Shown here: one piece after another, positions 46,301 to 57,533 of the stretch
Layout: each line of letters starts with the position of its first letter
How positions within the stretch are numbered: the stretch's first letter is position 1
DNA from: Rhytidiadelphus loreus
Lineage: Eukaryota > Streptophyta > Bryopsida > Hypnales > Hylocomiaceae
Direction of reading: 5' to 3'
DNA: 64,000 nt
Assembly (NCBI GenBank): GCA_947034895.1
Contig: OX344762.1
Coordinates: 77,742,981 to 77,806,980 of the forward strand
Translations under genes and position numbers: made by a program
The notes under the pieces: model-generated
Database searches by the model: none
The model's input: the letters and a program-made list of their open reading frames with translations, nothing else
What the model was told of the DNA's origin: nothing

Positions 46301-46893
46301 ATAATTTTTGTGGTCGTGAATATAAGCGCCATGGAAACAAGAAATGGTGGATATTGTGAGGGACGAAAGAGATTTCTTTGCAAGAGAGGTGTTCGAGAGA
46401 GTTCTAGAGAGGGAGTAAGAGAGTTCAAGAGAGGGACAATTGGTATGGAGGATTTACATAATTTGAGAGATGGGGGCCCAAGGTTAGATTAAAGAGGGTC
46501 AAGGCATTAGATAGGGAAAGCAAAGGAAATAAGCAAGGGTTATGTAGATGTTTTCTTTGGAGACAAAGATTGGAAGTGGAGAAGTTAAGGGTTAATTGGA
46601 GGAACAATTAAGGAGTGGGTTTAGGGTGGGAGAAAGAGACAAATATTGAGACCAGGAAAAGGATGTTGTTTAGTTTAGGAAAAATTCTACAAACAATAAG
46701 GGGGGTTGGTATGAGGTTTTCAGATCTGTTGGAGGGAGACGTACTTGGATTTAGGTTTAAGGTAGAGAATAGGAAGGAGGCGGGGACTAAGGATTGGGGT
46801 GAGTTAGTGGCAGTTGAACAAAAATTGAGCTATGCAAACAAAAATTGGACAAATGATTTAGACACCAACATGACCATGTACAAGCTTTGATGG
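46301..46893. other. G-rich, purine-rich stretch, no supported gene
   Basis: The + strand is strongly purine-rich (gagagaggtgttcgagagag-like). The frames 46310-46492 and 46615-46890 contain only Arg/Glu/Gly-rich sequence. It is the host DNA into which the hAT-type element inserted at 46893. Confidence 0.4.
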
Positions 46894-47153
46894 CAGGGTT
46901 GACGAATTGCAACGTCCAGCCCAAAATCGCGTCCAAAATCCGGACGTCTGGATTCAGCGGACTCCAGCGTCCGCATTGAACGACGGCGTCGAAAAATTAT
47001 ACCGCGCCCCGGTACAGGGATTTTAGACGGCCTGTCCGAAAGTGGCGTCCGAATTCGGACGGCCTGTAGGAAAGCAGCGTCGGAATTCAGACGGTCCGTC
47101 GGAAAGTAGCGTCGGAATTCAGACAGTGCATCCGAAAGCAGACTCCGAATTTC

Positions 47154-47360
47154 GACGCCTAGATTTTTTCACATTTCCTAACCCCCCCTCAGAAATTTGT
47201 CCATAACTTTTTGGTGGAAGGTCAAAACTTGAAACGGATTGTTGGAGATGAAACCTTGCTTGATTTCCAAACTTTTTCTAGTTCAAAGTTTTTCAAAAAA
47301 ATGTGGTCTAAACATTGACTTTTCTTACATTTTATTTCGGATGGCTAGTTTGAATTTGGA
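47154..47360 (+). repeat. Foldback module inside the hAT element, left arm
   Basis: Runs from gacgcctagattttttcac through 'ccataactttttggtgg', 'ggagatgaaaccttgcttga' and 'tttctagttcaaag' to 'attttatttcgga' and 'ctagt.tgaatttgg'. The complement of 49561-49789 follows the same order with high identity by eye. Further direct partial copies of the middle part follow at 47490-47600 and 47625-47740. Confidence 0.85.
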
Positions 47361-48539
47361 AGGGGGGAAGGCTGGTTGCCTGGTTCCACTTGGACACTTC
47401 TGATGCCAAACTTCGGACGGCCCCTTCCGACGGCCCATTTCCGACGGCCCCTTCCGACGCCTAATTTTTTTCAAATTTCCTAACACCCCCTCAGAAACTT
47501 GTACATAACTTCTTGGTGGAAGGTCCAAATTTGAAATGGATTTTTGGAGATGAAACCTTGCTTGATTTCCAAACTTTTTCTAGTTCAAAGGTTTTCCAAA
47601 AAAGGTATTCTACTATGTGGAAATCATGACTTTTAGGTGGAAGGTCCAAACTTCAATTGGATTTTTGGAACCTTGCTTGATTTCCTTGCTTTTTCTTGAA
47701 ACCTTGCTTGATTTCCAAATTTTTTCTAGTTCAAAGTATTTTAGAAAAGGAATTCTACTATGTTGAAATGAAGTCTAAACATCTACTTTTCTTACATTAT
47801 ATTTCGGACGGTTCGTCTGAATTCGGAAGGCTGGTCCCATTTAGAGTTTTTTTTTCTTTCAATTCAATCGATATTGTAATCTCTAAGGTTTAGATTACAT
47901 AATTTGCTATAAAATCATTTGTACATGCATTATTTCTTATTGTTACTACAATTTTGTGGCTATAAGTTTGTAGCATACATTTATAATTCTATTTAAACTA
48001 ATTTTGGGGGACTTATTAATTGATATTGATAGTAGTATTGAAATTTGTTTGGGAAGTTTTAGAAAAAATTATTTTTGGAGATGAAACCTACTTGTAATCA
48101 TTAATCCCTCAAGTACAAAGCGGACACAATGAGTCCTCTTCAAATGGAAAATTCTCGATAGGGTGAAACAAATCTCAATATTTTACAAACTAGGATCTGT
48201 AGAATTGAAATTTTACATACTTGTTGCATTATTTGATTTTGAAAATTTGAATGTGAGAAATATTTACAAAAATTATTTAGAAAATGTGGTCTACTAGAAA
48301 AAAGGAGCACATACAATGTTTTTCCAATGAAAGAAATAGTAGAAATAGAAAAAAAAAAATTCTTAAACAATCCTAGTCTTTACTTTATACAAATAAATTG
48401 TGTTTGAAGATTTTTTTTTAAATTTGTATTTTTAGCAATTTTAAAAATAATAGGTTCAACCTAGTGTGATGAAGAACACAAAATATATAAAAATGAATCC
48501 AAATATTTTAAAGATGACCCAAACAATATACAAATAATA

Positions 48540-49240
48540 CAAGTTATTAAATCACAATTGCAATATTGCATGTTTCACATTTACAACAAGATGAATTGAA
48601 AATATCATTTTTGATGTAGAAATATGTTACAAACATACATAAATAAGGTCCATAAGACCATAATTGTGATACATGAGGGGTCATCATATTTGAAAGTCAA
48701 TCATATTTTTCACTACATAAGCACCAATATTTTTTGTATGGGATATATTGTTGACAATTTACATTTTAAGATGTAAATATAAGTATAAGGGTGTAGGAAA
48801 ATATCAAAATAACTTCAATTACAATTTTTTTGTATAAATGCAATATTTAATCTTGAACTAAATTAAATTACATTAAATTGCTTAAAGCATTTTTTGTAAC
48901 ATCCTCTAATACAATAACAAAATAATACAATTGCTTGTATTATGTATATTTTGTTGTTTCAAACTATTAATGCATTTTACAACAAAACTTAAAGAACACT
49001 TCAAGTTATAATTGTATGTTCCACATTTGTAAAGTGGCACATCATAATTGATGTAGAAAAACTAAAAATACATTGAAAACATATATAAATAAATCTATGA
49101 GGTCTATACAAGAACATATGTTGTACATCATGATAATCACATCTTAAAAAAATAAAGAAATAAAAAATATTCCACACATTACACCAATGTTTTTGGTAAC
49201 TAATGTAAAATTGAAAGTTTAAGGTTTAGGGTTTATAATG
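48540..49240 (-). repeat. Dispersed repeat copy matching 11690-12485
   Basis: Complementary to the copy at 11690-12485 over roughly 700 bp, including the telomere-like ccctaaac words and 'aaaacattggtg'. It sits in the spacer of the foldback module. Confidence 0.7.
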
Positions 49241-49560
49241 CATATTTAAATGTGAGAAAGAATAACTTGAATTACCTTTTCTTTAAAAACATTCTTACTA
49301 CATAGGATGCTTATAGCATTAAATAGCAATCTTAGAAAGCAAATCTGTACTTCTTAGAATACACTATTTCTGTACAAGTGGACAGTTGTGTAAACAAGTC
49401 AAGAGTCAGCTATCAAACAAGCCAACAGTCAACTGTCGAACAACTCGACGAGCAGTCAACAATTACACAAGGTGGACAACTGTTTAAAAATAAGACAAAA
49501 ATGGGCGTCCGAAATTTGCCGTCCAAAGTGGGCCATCCGAAGTGGCCAACTGAGACCAGT

Positions 49561-49789
49561 TGTCCAAATTCGGACTAGCTGTCCGAAATAAAATGTAAGA
49601 AAAGTCAATGTTCAGACCTCATTTTCGCATAGTAGAATACATTTTTTTGAAAAGCTTTGAACTAGAAAAAGTTTGGAAATCAAGCAAGGTTTCATCTCCA
49701 ATAATCCGTTTCAAGTTTGTACCTTCCACCAAGAAGTTATGGACAAGTTTCTGAGGGTGTGTTAGGAAATGTGAAAAAATCTAGGCGTC
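49561..49789 (-). repeat. Foldback module inside the hAT element, right arm
   Basis: Complement of 47154-47360, with a short extra segment (ttcgcatagtagaatac) that the left arm lacks but the direct copies at 47600 and 47755 keep. GC-rich 'gccgtcggaagtgg' repeats adjoin it on the outer side (49790-49870), as 'gtccgaattcggacgg' repeats do outside the left arm (46990-47150). Confidence 0.85.
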
Positions 49790-50029
49790 CGAAGTAGGCC
49801 GTCGGAAGTGGCCGTCGGAAGTGGGCCGTCGGAAGTGGCCGTCCGAAGTGGCCATCGGAAGTGTCTATGGTCAATTGGTCATATTCTTAATAATATAAAA
49901 CTAATCAAGCGTATTAAGGTTCTAACAATACAATTGCAAGCAAATCTCACGTTTAACTCCTAAACATCCAAACAATGTTTTTTGGCAACATTACAATTTT
50001 AGGTAGCTCATTATAGACAAAATTTTTAT

Positions 50030-50600
50030 TTTTTTTCTTTGGAAATTTCACACAATGTGTGGCCAAGGAGTAGCTTTAAGGCTCAACAATTTTCATAACT
50101 TTTGACTAAATAGTTTTAAAGTTATTGCATGATATATAATTTTCAGTGTTCGGCAGGCAATGTGAGCAGAAAAAAATTCTTTGAAGATCACTTTAAAAGA
50201 AATAAAAATTTGAAATTGGTTCTCTAGATTTTTATATATATATTAAGCTTTGAATCATTTTCTACTGCTTTGAATCATTCCATTTTGATTAATGAGATGA
50301 AAGTTATGAGGAATTTTAGTTTAGATTAGTTTGTGGTTAGATATGGAATCTCTACTCTAAAATAAACTTTGAAGTCTTTTATTTAACTCAATTTTAAATA
50401 TTCTTGAAAAAAAACCCAAACATTAGGTGTATATTGTTTATTAAAACATTACAAACATTGGGATTGGCATTTTTCAATTCTATAAATAAATTGTTAACAA
50501 TTTAGTATTTTTAATCATTCTCTACTACTTCCTACTTATCATTCTTTTCCTATATATTGTACAATTCCAAATGATCTAAAATTTTTCAAGCACCTAGCGA
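50030..50600 (-). repeat. Inverted, partial copy of the TTAA-flanked element family
   Basis: 'gctttgaatcattccattttgattaat.agatgaaagttatgag' and neighbouring words are the complement of 37690-37735 and of the matching part of the copies at 58518-59432 and 40280-40860. The C-rich ends are absent. Confidence 0.5.
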
Positions 50601-51020
50601 ACTTGACTTGCGGAATGAATCCAAAGAGTAACCACCATTTTGGATATTTTTTATACAAATGTAACCTTGTGAAGTGCAGCTACCCATATGTTTTACAAGG
50701 CCAAAAAAAGGGTTTTGTCATTTCAAATGTTAATATATCACAATCTACATGATGGAAAATTCTAAAAAAAAATTCACAACTTTTCAAACTATTTTACTAC
50801 AAGGTCCTACGGTTTTATGTGTCTAAAACTGTTTTTCATCTAAAATTTTGTGCTTGTAAATGTAAGGGCACTTTTGGAGTAGTTTTGGTGAAAATATAGT
50901 CTCTAATGTTTAGTAGTGAACTAAATAATGACCAACTTGATCTTTTTGTGTGAAGATAAGGGATCTAAGAGTGTTGAAGATTACAATGAAAAGTTAAAGT
51001 AATATCTAGCACCTAATCTT

Positions 51021-51400
51021 TTGGAGAAGTCCCACACTTGGAGTCTTTGTTCAAATCAAACGTATAATATACCATTGAAAAGCTCTCAACAATACCTTTC
51101 CAATGATATATTATAAGGCACACAAAATGATCAGACAAGGCGTCCTATTCCGACGGCCTGTCCAGTCGGACGGGGCGTCCAATCAGATGACTAGGCAGAC
51201 TTCAATCTTTGGAGAAGTCCCATAGTTGGAGTTCTTATTTGAATCGGATGCATTATATACCGTTGGAAAGCTCTCAAGAATATCTATCCAATGATATATT
51301 ATGAGGCATAGAAAAGTCGATGGGGGCGTCAGACGACAGTGGATGACAGTGTGGATGGGCCTTTTGGATCCGACACTACGGACGGGCGGGATTGTTAGAC
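51021..51400 (+). repeat. 188-bp tandem duplication at the right side of the hAT element
   Basis: ttggagaagtccca, then 'attggaaagctctcaa.aatat' and 'tccaatgatatattat.aggca', begins at 51021 and again at 51209. Both units are followed by a GC-rich 'ggcgtc' segment. A related inverted fragment lies at 13065-13210. Confidence 0.75.
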
Positions 51401-51691
51401 CATCGGATCGGATGCCCGGTCTGATCGGACGGGTCGTCGGAATCGGACACCTATCTAATCGGACGCTGCGAACAGGCGGACATACCGGGCCGGGCGGACG
51501 TTGGAGATGCACTATATTTTGGGCTTGTAAATGAAATTGGACGTCCGGGGTTTTTTGGACGCGGACGATGGACGTCCAAACGGGCGTCTGGACGTCTCGG
51601 CGTCCTGCAACCCTCTTTGATGGTGGCCCTTTTAGTCTCACCATTGTTTTCGTATTAGTGAAAAATAATGTCTTAATAGTACGAACAATAA

Positions 51692-53795
51692 TTACGCTCT
51701 ATAATACTTTAGGAGCAGAATCTGAAGAACTCTTTTAATCTCATTCCAGTTGAAACTAGGAGCGTAAATGAAGATATCAACCTCTGAATCTAGGCTACAG
51801 ACTATGTTGAAGATGAAGTAGATGTGCTTACAATACGTCCATGCACCACGCTTGCCGAGTGACTTGTCAGACATATCCTTGAAAGATTGGCAGTTACAGT
51901 TCGGGAACTGGCCAATCGTCAACAAGTACTTAGAAAGCTTAAATATGCTTTTAAACTCAAAAGTCACAATGCAGCCCAAAGCTGGAGGAGGTACCATCGG
52001 AATTGAGCAGATCTTTCCAACAACTGATAGAGCAGAGGCGCAGCTATTATGATGTTTGGTAGTCGGAGCAGAAGGATTTCTTCTAATATTCTTACCATAC
52101 CTCTTTGTGGGGTGATCCGCAGGGTTAGGGGGTGGAGGATAATCGTCCAAATTCACGGATATTCCGTCATTGAAGAGTTGTCATGGAGACAATTGGATGC
52201 GCTCAACAAGAGAGAACCCAACATTTTCTAGAGAGAGAATCTCTTTCCTGCTTAAGTTTGTGCCCATAATAATAGGCCAGACATCCGAGATAGGCGGTTT
52301 GGAAACCACCCATTTTTTACTAGTGCCCTCCACACAGCGATGGATGTCATCATTGCAGAAGAAAAAATGCATTCTCTCCAATCTAGTCTTCTTATAATTG
52401 TTCATGAGACCAGTATAAGTAGGGGCAACTGTACTGCGATTGTCTTGCACAATCCTGGCCACGCACTTCTTCTTCGTCTTGCTTGAACTTGTCCAAAACG
52501 GGGACAAGTTTGTCCACTGCCAACATCTTATGGGGAGTATCTTTTGCGCATAAAAGGAATTCGCCGAGGTACTCTTTACTCGCCTCAAGGACAATGGTAG
52601 AATTAGTCGCCGACGAAGTCCATTCTACTTGCTCGCCAATAAGAGATCAAAGTTTTGCGAAGGAGTCTCTATAATTTCCCTTCTTCACTGGATGGCTATG
52701 GATTCCGAGATGCACGCAAACTCGGGTCATCAAATTGGAGCCATGTACATAGTAGATCCTAGCAGGACAACTTCCAATGCATGTCGGCGGAACTTGACAG
52801 ATTGACCATGCAACTGTAGAATACAATGGAGGATCAAAGTGTGGAACAAAGGGGGACGAGGCGGTACTATTCCACTCAGTCTCATTCAACGGTGACAGTC
52901 GGTGCCGTCGATCTAAATATTTGCATGAATTGTTTGTATACCAGAGGTGCCCCAAACAAGCCGAAGTTCGGAAAGTAAGGTGAGAGTCAGACTGGATGTG
53001 TGTTGTCATTGTTCGGGTCCATGCATGTCCGTCATCTTTTTTATCCATTCCATGCAACCGCCCAACCTTGTTTGATGATGGGTACTTTCCCATAGGTGGA
53101 AGTTCAAATATGACATCCCCATCAAACTCCGGAGGCAAAAAATCTACCTTCTTTATTGGAATGGAAGTGTAATCTAATTTATTGAGTACTGACTTCGCAC
53201 CTCAACAGGAGCTCAAATTGCGAAGGCATTGCACAATACTATCAACGGGGGAGAGTGGGGGTTTCACATGCACCAATTCTGCACGATGTAAAATCGGGGC
53301 GTTATGAACAACATGTGCAGATTTTAAATTGAGGCGACAACTAGCAGGTTTTGGTAGAATGCACTCACTATCCGAATCGTCACTAAGAACTAGAACAAGG
53401 ATCTCCGGGGGCTCTAGTTTGACCTTCTAGAGCAGAGGGGTGACATTAGTAGCTGCGGTAGAACGGCCAAGAGTTAAAGTGTTAGAACCAATAACTAGTG
53501 GAAGGTCCATCAGTCCATACACTCCATTATTTCCAGGTGTCAACAACCACACCTGACCACCAGCACGAATAATTGACAACTGAGCAATAGTATGTGATAC
53601 CACATTAGAGATTGGATCAACAACATCCATGTCCACATGCAAACTTCCCTCAAGAATATAGAACCGTGAAGCTAAACGGCTACCACTAACTATCGAGTAA
53701 CCCTCTTCCCCCACAATGAAAGAAATTGGGATAGTTTGCCCCTCTTCCCTGATGAAAACAGCGACTAAGTTGCCATCATGCAAGGCAACCATCAA
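51692..53795 (-). pseudogene. Transposase-type pseudogene with C-terminal SWIM zinc finger
   Basis: The minus strand starts at 53795 (MMVALHDGNLVAVFIREEGQ) and keeps one frame to 52647 with a TAG (53427-53429) and a TGA (near 53195). This part contains PPEFDGDVIFELPPMG, YLDRRHRLSPLNETEW and a Cys/His-rich MTRVCVHLGIHSHPV, the style of a zinc-binding DNA-recognition domain. Shifted frames carry on from about 52645 to 52181 (...RMHFFFCNDDIHRCVEGTS...). The last piece, 52156 down to 51692, holds a SWIM finger: CNC, 19 residues, then CKH, with GKRGAWTYCKHIYF. SWIM fingers end many plant MULE-type transposases. The catalytic region is not recognisable, and stops and shifts show it is dead. MULE identity is likely but not proven. 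Confidence 0.62.
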
Positions 53796-55200
53796 ACTAG
53801 TTGAAAAGATAGATAGAGCGATTTCAAGGCTAAAGAGGAAGTGGACAGGAGTGGAGAGGCACTTAGAACTTCAGAAACTCATTGCTATTTAAGATGTTGT
53901 AATTGATTTAAACATGGTACAACATGTAGTAAGTTAATAGCGTGGATTGTGATCTGGTATACGAGTCGAGTTTAAAGGAGTAGAGCAATTGTAATTTGTA
54001 ATAAATTAGTAACCACTTTGACAGACTATAATTAGGTGCTAGTCTCTAGAGTAGAGTGGAGGCTAATGAATTAGTCGTCGTTTGTTCAAAATTATTCTTT
54101 TCATATTAGATACTAGCAATTGGTGTTTGCTATCCTACACATTGATTATTAGAATTTTATTAGAATTTTAATATATTAGATAAAATGCAGAACAAAAATT
54201 TCAATAAATCTTCAAATATAAATTACTAAAATCTTTGTATAATTTTATTTATAAGTAAGCATATATTGAAATGAACAATAGAAATTTATTGAATGATGAA
54301 TGAAATATATGCTGCAATGGTGAATATTGTAAAAGATAGACATTTATTGTAATGCATTCAATAAATGACTCAATTGTTACAAACAATGGCAACCCAAAAA
54401 CTTGGTGAATTGAAAAGAAAAACTTGTAAATTTCAAAAACTTCATGAACTTAATTGTTGTGAAATCCAAAATTTCTTCAATTGAATAAATTTCTCAAATC
54501 ATTTGGTAGTAGCAATAGAATTTTGAAATCATAAAAGCTGTAAAAGTGATATTATAGAGGTGATTGCAAACTACTACTCTATTTCTATAATATAACATTG
54601 TGTGAAAATATTATTTTTATGTATGCATGATTGAAAATATTTTTACAATATATTAAAATTAATTGTTTCAAAGACTTATTGAAATCATTATCATGCATTC
54701 TATTCAAATATATCAAAATTTTACTAATATGTGATACAATGAATGCGTAGCATAGCAAGCATGAGCCCCTATTATTAATGGTAGCATTTATGATATTATA
54801 GAGAGAGTTATGACTTTAGTAGTATGATGAACTGATGATCGACATGTCTATCGAAGTGGCTAACATACAAGATTCAAAGTGAATATTGAGAGACAGAGTA
54901 TGCAGAAGTACAAAGCTAAAATTGGTTTCAATTAAAGCAATGGCGGCAATGCAAAATGAAATTGAGTTTGTTAGTCTAAATGAAGTCTTCAATTATTTGG
55001 TTTAGCATTAATATAATGAAATCATGTCAATACAAATGGAGGATTCGGATGGAATTAATACCTAGCACCAAGGCACTTACCTAATTGTAGAATGATGGAA
55101 TTTAATATTCTAGAATAGAGCATATATGGATGAAGGTAATGGGGCACCCGTTTGTAGAGATTGGCTAGGAATCACATAGTAGAAGTATGCCAAAGGAAAA
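53796..55200. other. AT-rich stretch without features
   Basis: Very AT-rich between about 53880 and 55200. I see no coding frame, no inverted ends and no RNA gene. Confidence 0.5.
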
Positions 55201-56060
55201 GAAAAAAGCTCTTTACTTTACAAATCCAAAGCAATTGAAGAGGTCGAGGCAGATGAAGGAGTTGAGATCCAACACAATGAGATTAGACGTAGGAGAGACG
55301 GCCAGAGTATTGTAGTTCCCAGATATTGATTGTGTGGATAAACAAATGCAACAGGATAATTCTATAGCCTTACAAGGAATAGTTGAAACCGCCATGGTTC
55401 GAGGGCATCCAAATTCTTCAAGCCCAAGGGCGTGTGAGAGCAGGAGTAACAATGGTGGATGCACCAATGTTCATGATGGGGAGCCAAATGAAGACGTGAC
55501 CCCTACAACAAGTATTTGGATAGCTTGGGGAGGCATCATTAGAGTATCTTTTTTGAGGTGCCGTTCATATTTGTGAGGCCGAGACTTGTGTCTTCACTGC
55601 AATTCAGAAAGTGCATTTGGGTGGGTCTCCGCCAACCGTCGGCCCTAATCGGCAATAGTCAAATTCTGTCAAAGTGACATTGTGGGCAATCTTTTGTTTT
55701 TGTTTTCCTTTGAGGCATTGATGTGGGATTGTGGGTATCGAGAGTGCATATAGAGTGTCTTTGGGCATCCATCTCCTTTCCCAATTCTTCTGCAGACATC
55801 TCTGTTGTACTATCATAATCCAAATCCAACATTGCTATCATGCTCTCCTTCAAAACCTTTGTCAAGTTCACCAACAACAAAAGAACTCCAGTCAATGTCA
55901 AGTTCATCAACATCAAAACAACTCCAGTCAATGCCAGCAAATGGAGGACAACATCAAAAACGGCACCAAAATGGGAAATTTAGAAACCTGATCCGGCAAT
56001 TTTCGGCTGTGAAGACTCTTGCTCCTCCGCTTCTGAATCACTTTGATGGATAGTATCTTC
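55201..56060. pseudogene. Fragments of an unassigned TE-type gene
   Basis: On the + strand, 55334-55576 reads ...ACESRSNNGGCTNVHDGEPN. On the minus strand, 56060 down to 55660, pieces read MEDTIHQSDSEAEEQESSQP, then two tandem acidic units with DWS(C/S)F and ELD (about 55870-55945), and DSTTEMSAEELGKEMDAQRH with DCPQCHF at the end. The acidic, Ser-rich start resembles the N-terminal part of the TE gene at 43786 in character only. Strand and exon structure cannot be settled. Confidence 0.3.
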
Positions 56061-56251
56061 CATTGCATCACCTAAACCAGATGCTCAGAGTTAGGGCAAA
56101 AATAATTTGTTGTAAAATGCCGGCAGTTGCTGGAGAGAGCGCCTTCTAAAAGATGAAGCCGACATCGGCCATGGTTTTGGAGGGCTATTGGGGGAACAAT
56201 GAGTGGGCCCAAAAAAACGACGCCGATGTCGGCTGGGCTTTCGGAGCGCCG

Positions 56252-56454
56252 CTGCATTGATTGGCTGCAAATTTTGGAGGCCAATAAGTTTTGGAGAAAT
56301 TGTCCAAATTGGGCATGTGAGATGTTTTTTGGCATCTACAGAAACTGCCAAGTCTGCCGAGTTTCTATAGATGCCGAAAAACATCTCACATGCCCAATTT
56401 GGACAATTTCTCCAAAACTTATTGGCCTCCAAAGTTTGCAGCCAGTCAATGCAG
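56252..56454. repeat. Near-perfect palindrome, 94-bp arms, 15-bp spacer
   Basis: 56252-56345 and 56361-56454 are reverse complements with about four mismatches in 94; the spacer is 56346-56360. The transcript would fold into one long hairpin from either strand. Arms contain gaggccaataagttttggag and cccaatttggac. Outside the arms similarity stops abruptly. Frames read through it on both strands (56091-56432 minus and 56199-56609 plus) mirror each other because of the symmetry, so at most one is ancestral coding DNA. Confidence 0.95.
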
Positions 56455-56460
56455 ATTTGT

Positions 56461-57422
56461 CCGATTCATCTGTGAACAGTAAGATTTTGTCCGATATGAA
56501 AACCCTGATTCAGGTAATACTTTGCAAACATGTAAGGCAATTGGCCGCCACATTTGATAATTTCACTTTTGTCGAAATGGGACTTTTAACTTACTCAATT
56601 TCTTGTTGAATTTAGACATTAGATGGTTTTTGAGGCCTCTAAGAGACTACGGGTTCCCTTGCTACAAGAACGCAGGGAACCGGACAGTTGGCCTGCCACC
56701 TCAGCATCCTACGTGGTTGAGAGGCGACCAGGTCATTCCTGGAAAAAAAAAAAAAAAAAAAAAAATTCAACTTCTTTTATCATTTGAAGAATTTTATTTT
56801 TTATTTTTTATTTTTTTTATTTTTATTTTTTCGACAGTCAGCTGTCTTTCACTGCGGGGAATAGTGAAGGGAAACAGCCTTGAAACGGGCTCTCCCTGGC
56901 CTCAAAAAACATGTAATGCCAGGTGCAAGCATGCAAGGCAATTGGCCGCCACATTGTTGCCCTTGAGGAAGACATCGAAGTCTTTGATGTGAAGTTCAAG
57001 CCGTATCTGACTCTGCCTCCTCGGCCGATTTTGGCTACATCTGCGTCTATGTTGCCTGCAATTGATATCGACCCTCCAATCCGCTTTGTGAAGAAGAAGA
57101 ACTGATTGAGTAAGTGAGTTAACTTTGGATTTCTTTCATTTTGCCAATTGAACTCTACTTGTCAATACTTACATAATCATACTAATTGTATTTCTGATTT
57201 TTCAAACTGAGGGCAATGATTGTCCCACCGGTGAAAGACTACGTGATGGTTCCATGGGACGATGAAGTTGCAGATCTTCAAGCGGCCGCGTCCTCCCCAA
57301 GTTCGGCATCACCACGGCGGCAAATTGATCCCCAAGTTCGTAGATTCATTGACGACGAGGTTGTTGTTGAGATGCATTATCTCTCATCATCGTCTAACAG
57401 TTCTAGTGATTGGAGGATATGA
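56461..57422 (+). pseudogene. Broken + strand TE-type gene fragment, interrupted by a MITE
   Basis: Coding-like pieces: 56461-56600 (...SSVNSKILSDMKTLIQVILC KHVRQLAA), 56930-57105 (EEDIEVFDVKFKPYLTLPPR, then IDIDPPIRFVKKKN) and 57216-57422 (IVPPVKDYVMVPWDDEVADL, ending SSSDWRI). The words aacatgtaaggcaattggccgccacat occur on both sides of the MITE (about 56528 and 56922), so this stretch is partly duplicated around it. The pattern SDMK... followed by ALKPYL-like text weakly recalls exon 2 of the gene at 43786, so this may be the 3' part of another copy. Confidence 0.3.
56625..56915. mobile_element. MITE, 'cattagatgggat' family, diverged copy 3
   Basis: The left end acattagatgg.tttttgaggcc faces the right-end complement cattacatg.tttttgaggcc. 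Inside are 'gggttccctt', 'cgcagggaacc', an A24/T-rich centre and 'aaacggctctcc'-like words, as in copies 1 and 2. The poly-A run at 56744-56765 is part of it. No coding capacity. Confidence 0.6.
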
Positions 57423-57533
57423 ATTTTGAGATTTCTTATATGTTTGTGAATTTTGGATAATTACATCAATGAATCTAATGATAATTTTCAATGGTTTTCT
57501 TCTTCCTTCCACTCTTTCATTCTATTCTTTGTA

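Larger units (their letters stand above)
46894..51615. mobile_element. hAT-type DNA transposon, 4.72 kb, with 8-bp target duplication
   Basis: The exact 8-bp direct repeat TTTGATGG flanks the element (46886-46893 and 51616-51623). Inner termini are CAGGGTTG... on the left and ...CAACCCTC on the right, giving inverted AGGGTTG ends, followed on both sides by ACGTCCAG. Eight-base duplications with CAGGG-type ends are the signature of the hAT superfamily. Both subterminal 250-450 bp are GC-rich with clustered GACGTCC, GGCGTCC and GTCGGAC words, likely transposase sites. I find no hAT transposase frame, so the element is non-autonomous or gutted. The interior holds an inverted-repeat module, copies of other dispersed repeats and AT-rich DNA. 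Confidence 0.85.

Noticed and set aside
51183..51644. Overlapping frames of 153 codons (minus) and 77 codons (plus)
   Set aside because: Created by the GC-rich subterminal repeats of the hAT element; Pro/Arg-rich on one strand and Gly/Arg-rich on the other, with no domain.
55604..55940. Minus-strand frame with LTGVVLMLMNLTLTG considered as a membrane protein
   Set aside because: The hydrophobic run is a shifted reading of a short tandem repeat that in another frame gives acidic DWSSF/ELD units; neither is proven.
56091..56609. Two frames with the same EANKFWRNCPNWACEMFF text on opposite strands
   Set aside because: The identity is caused by the palindrome, not by two genes.
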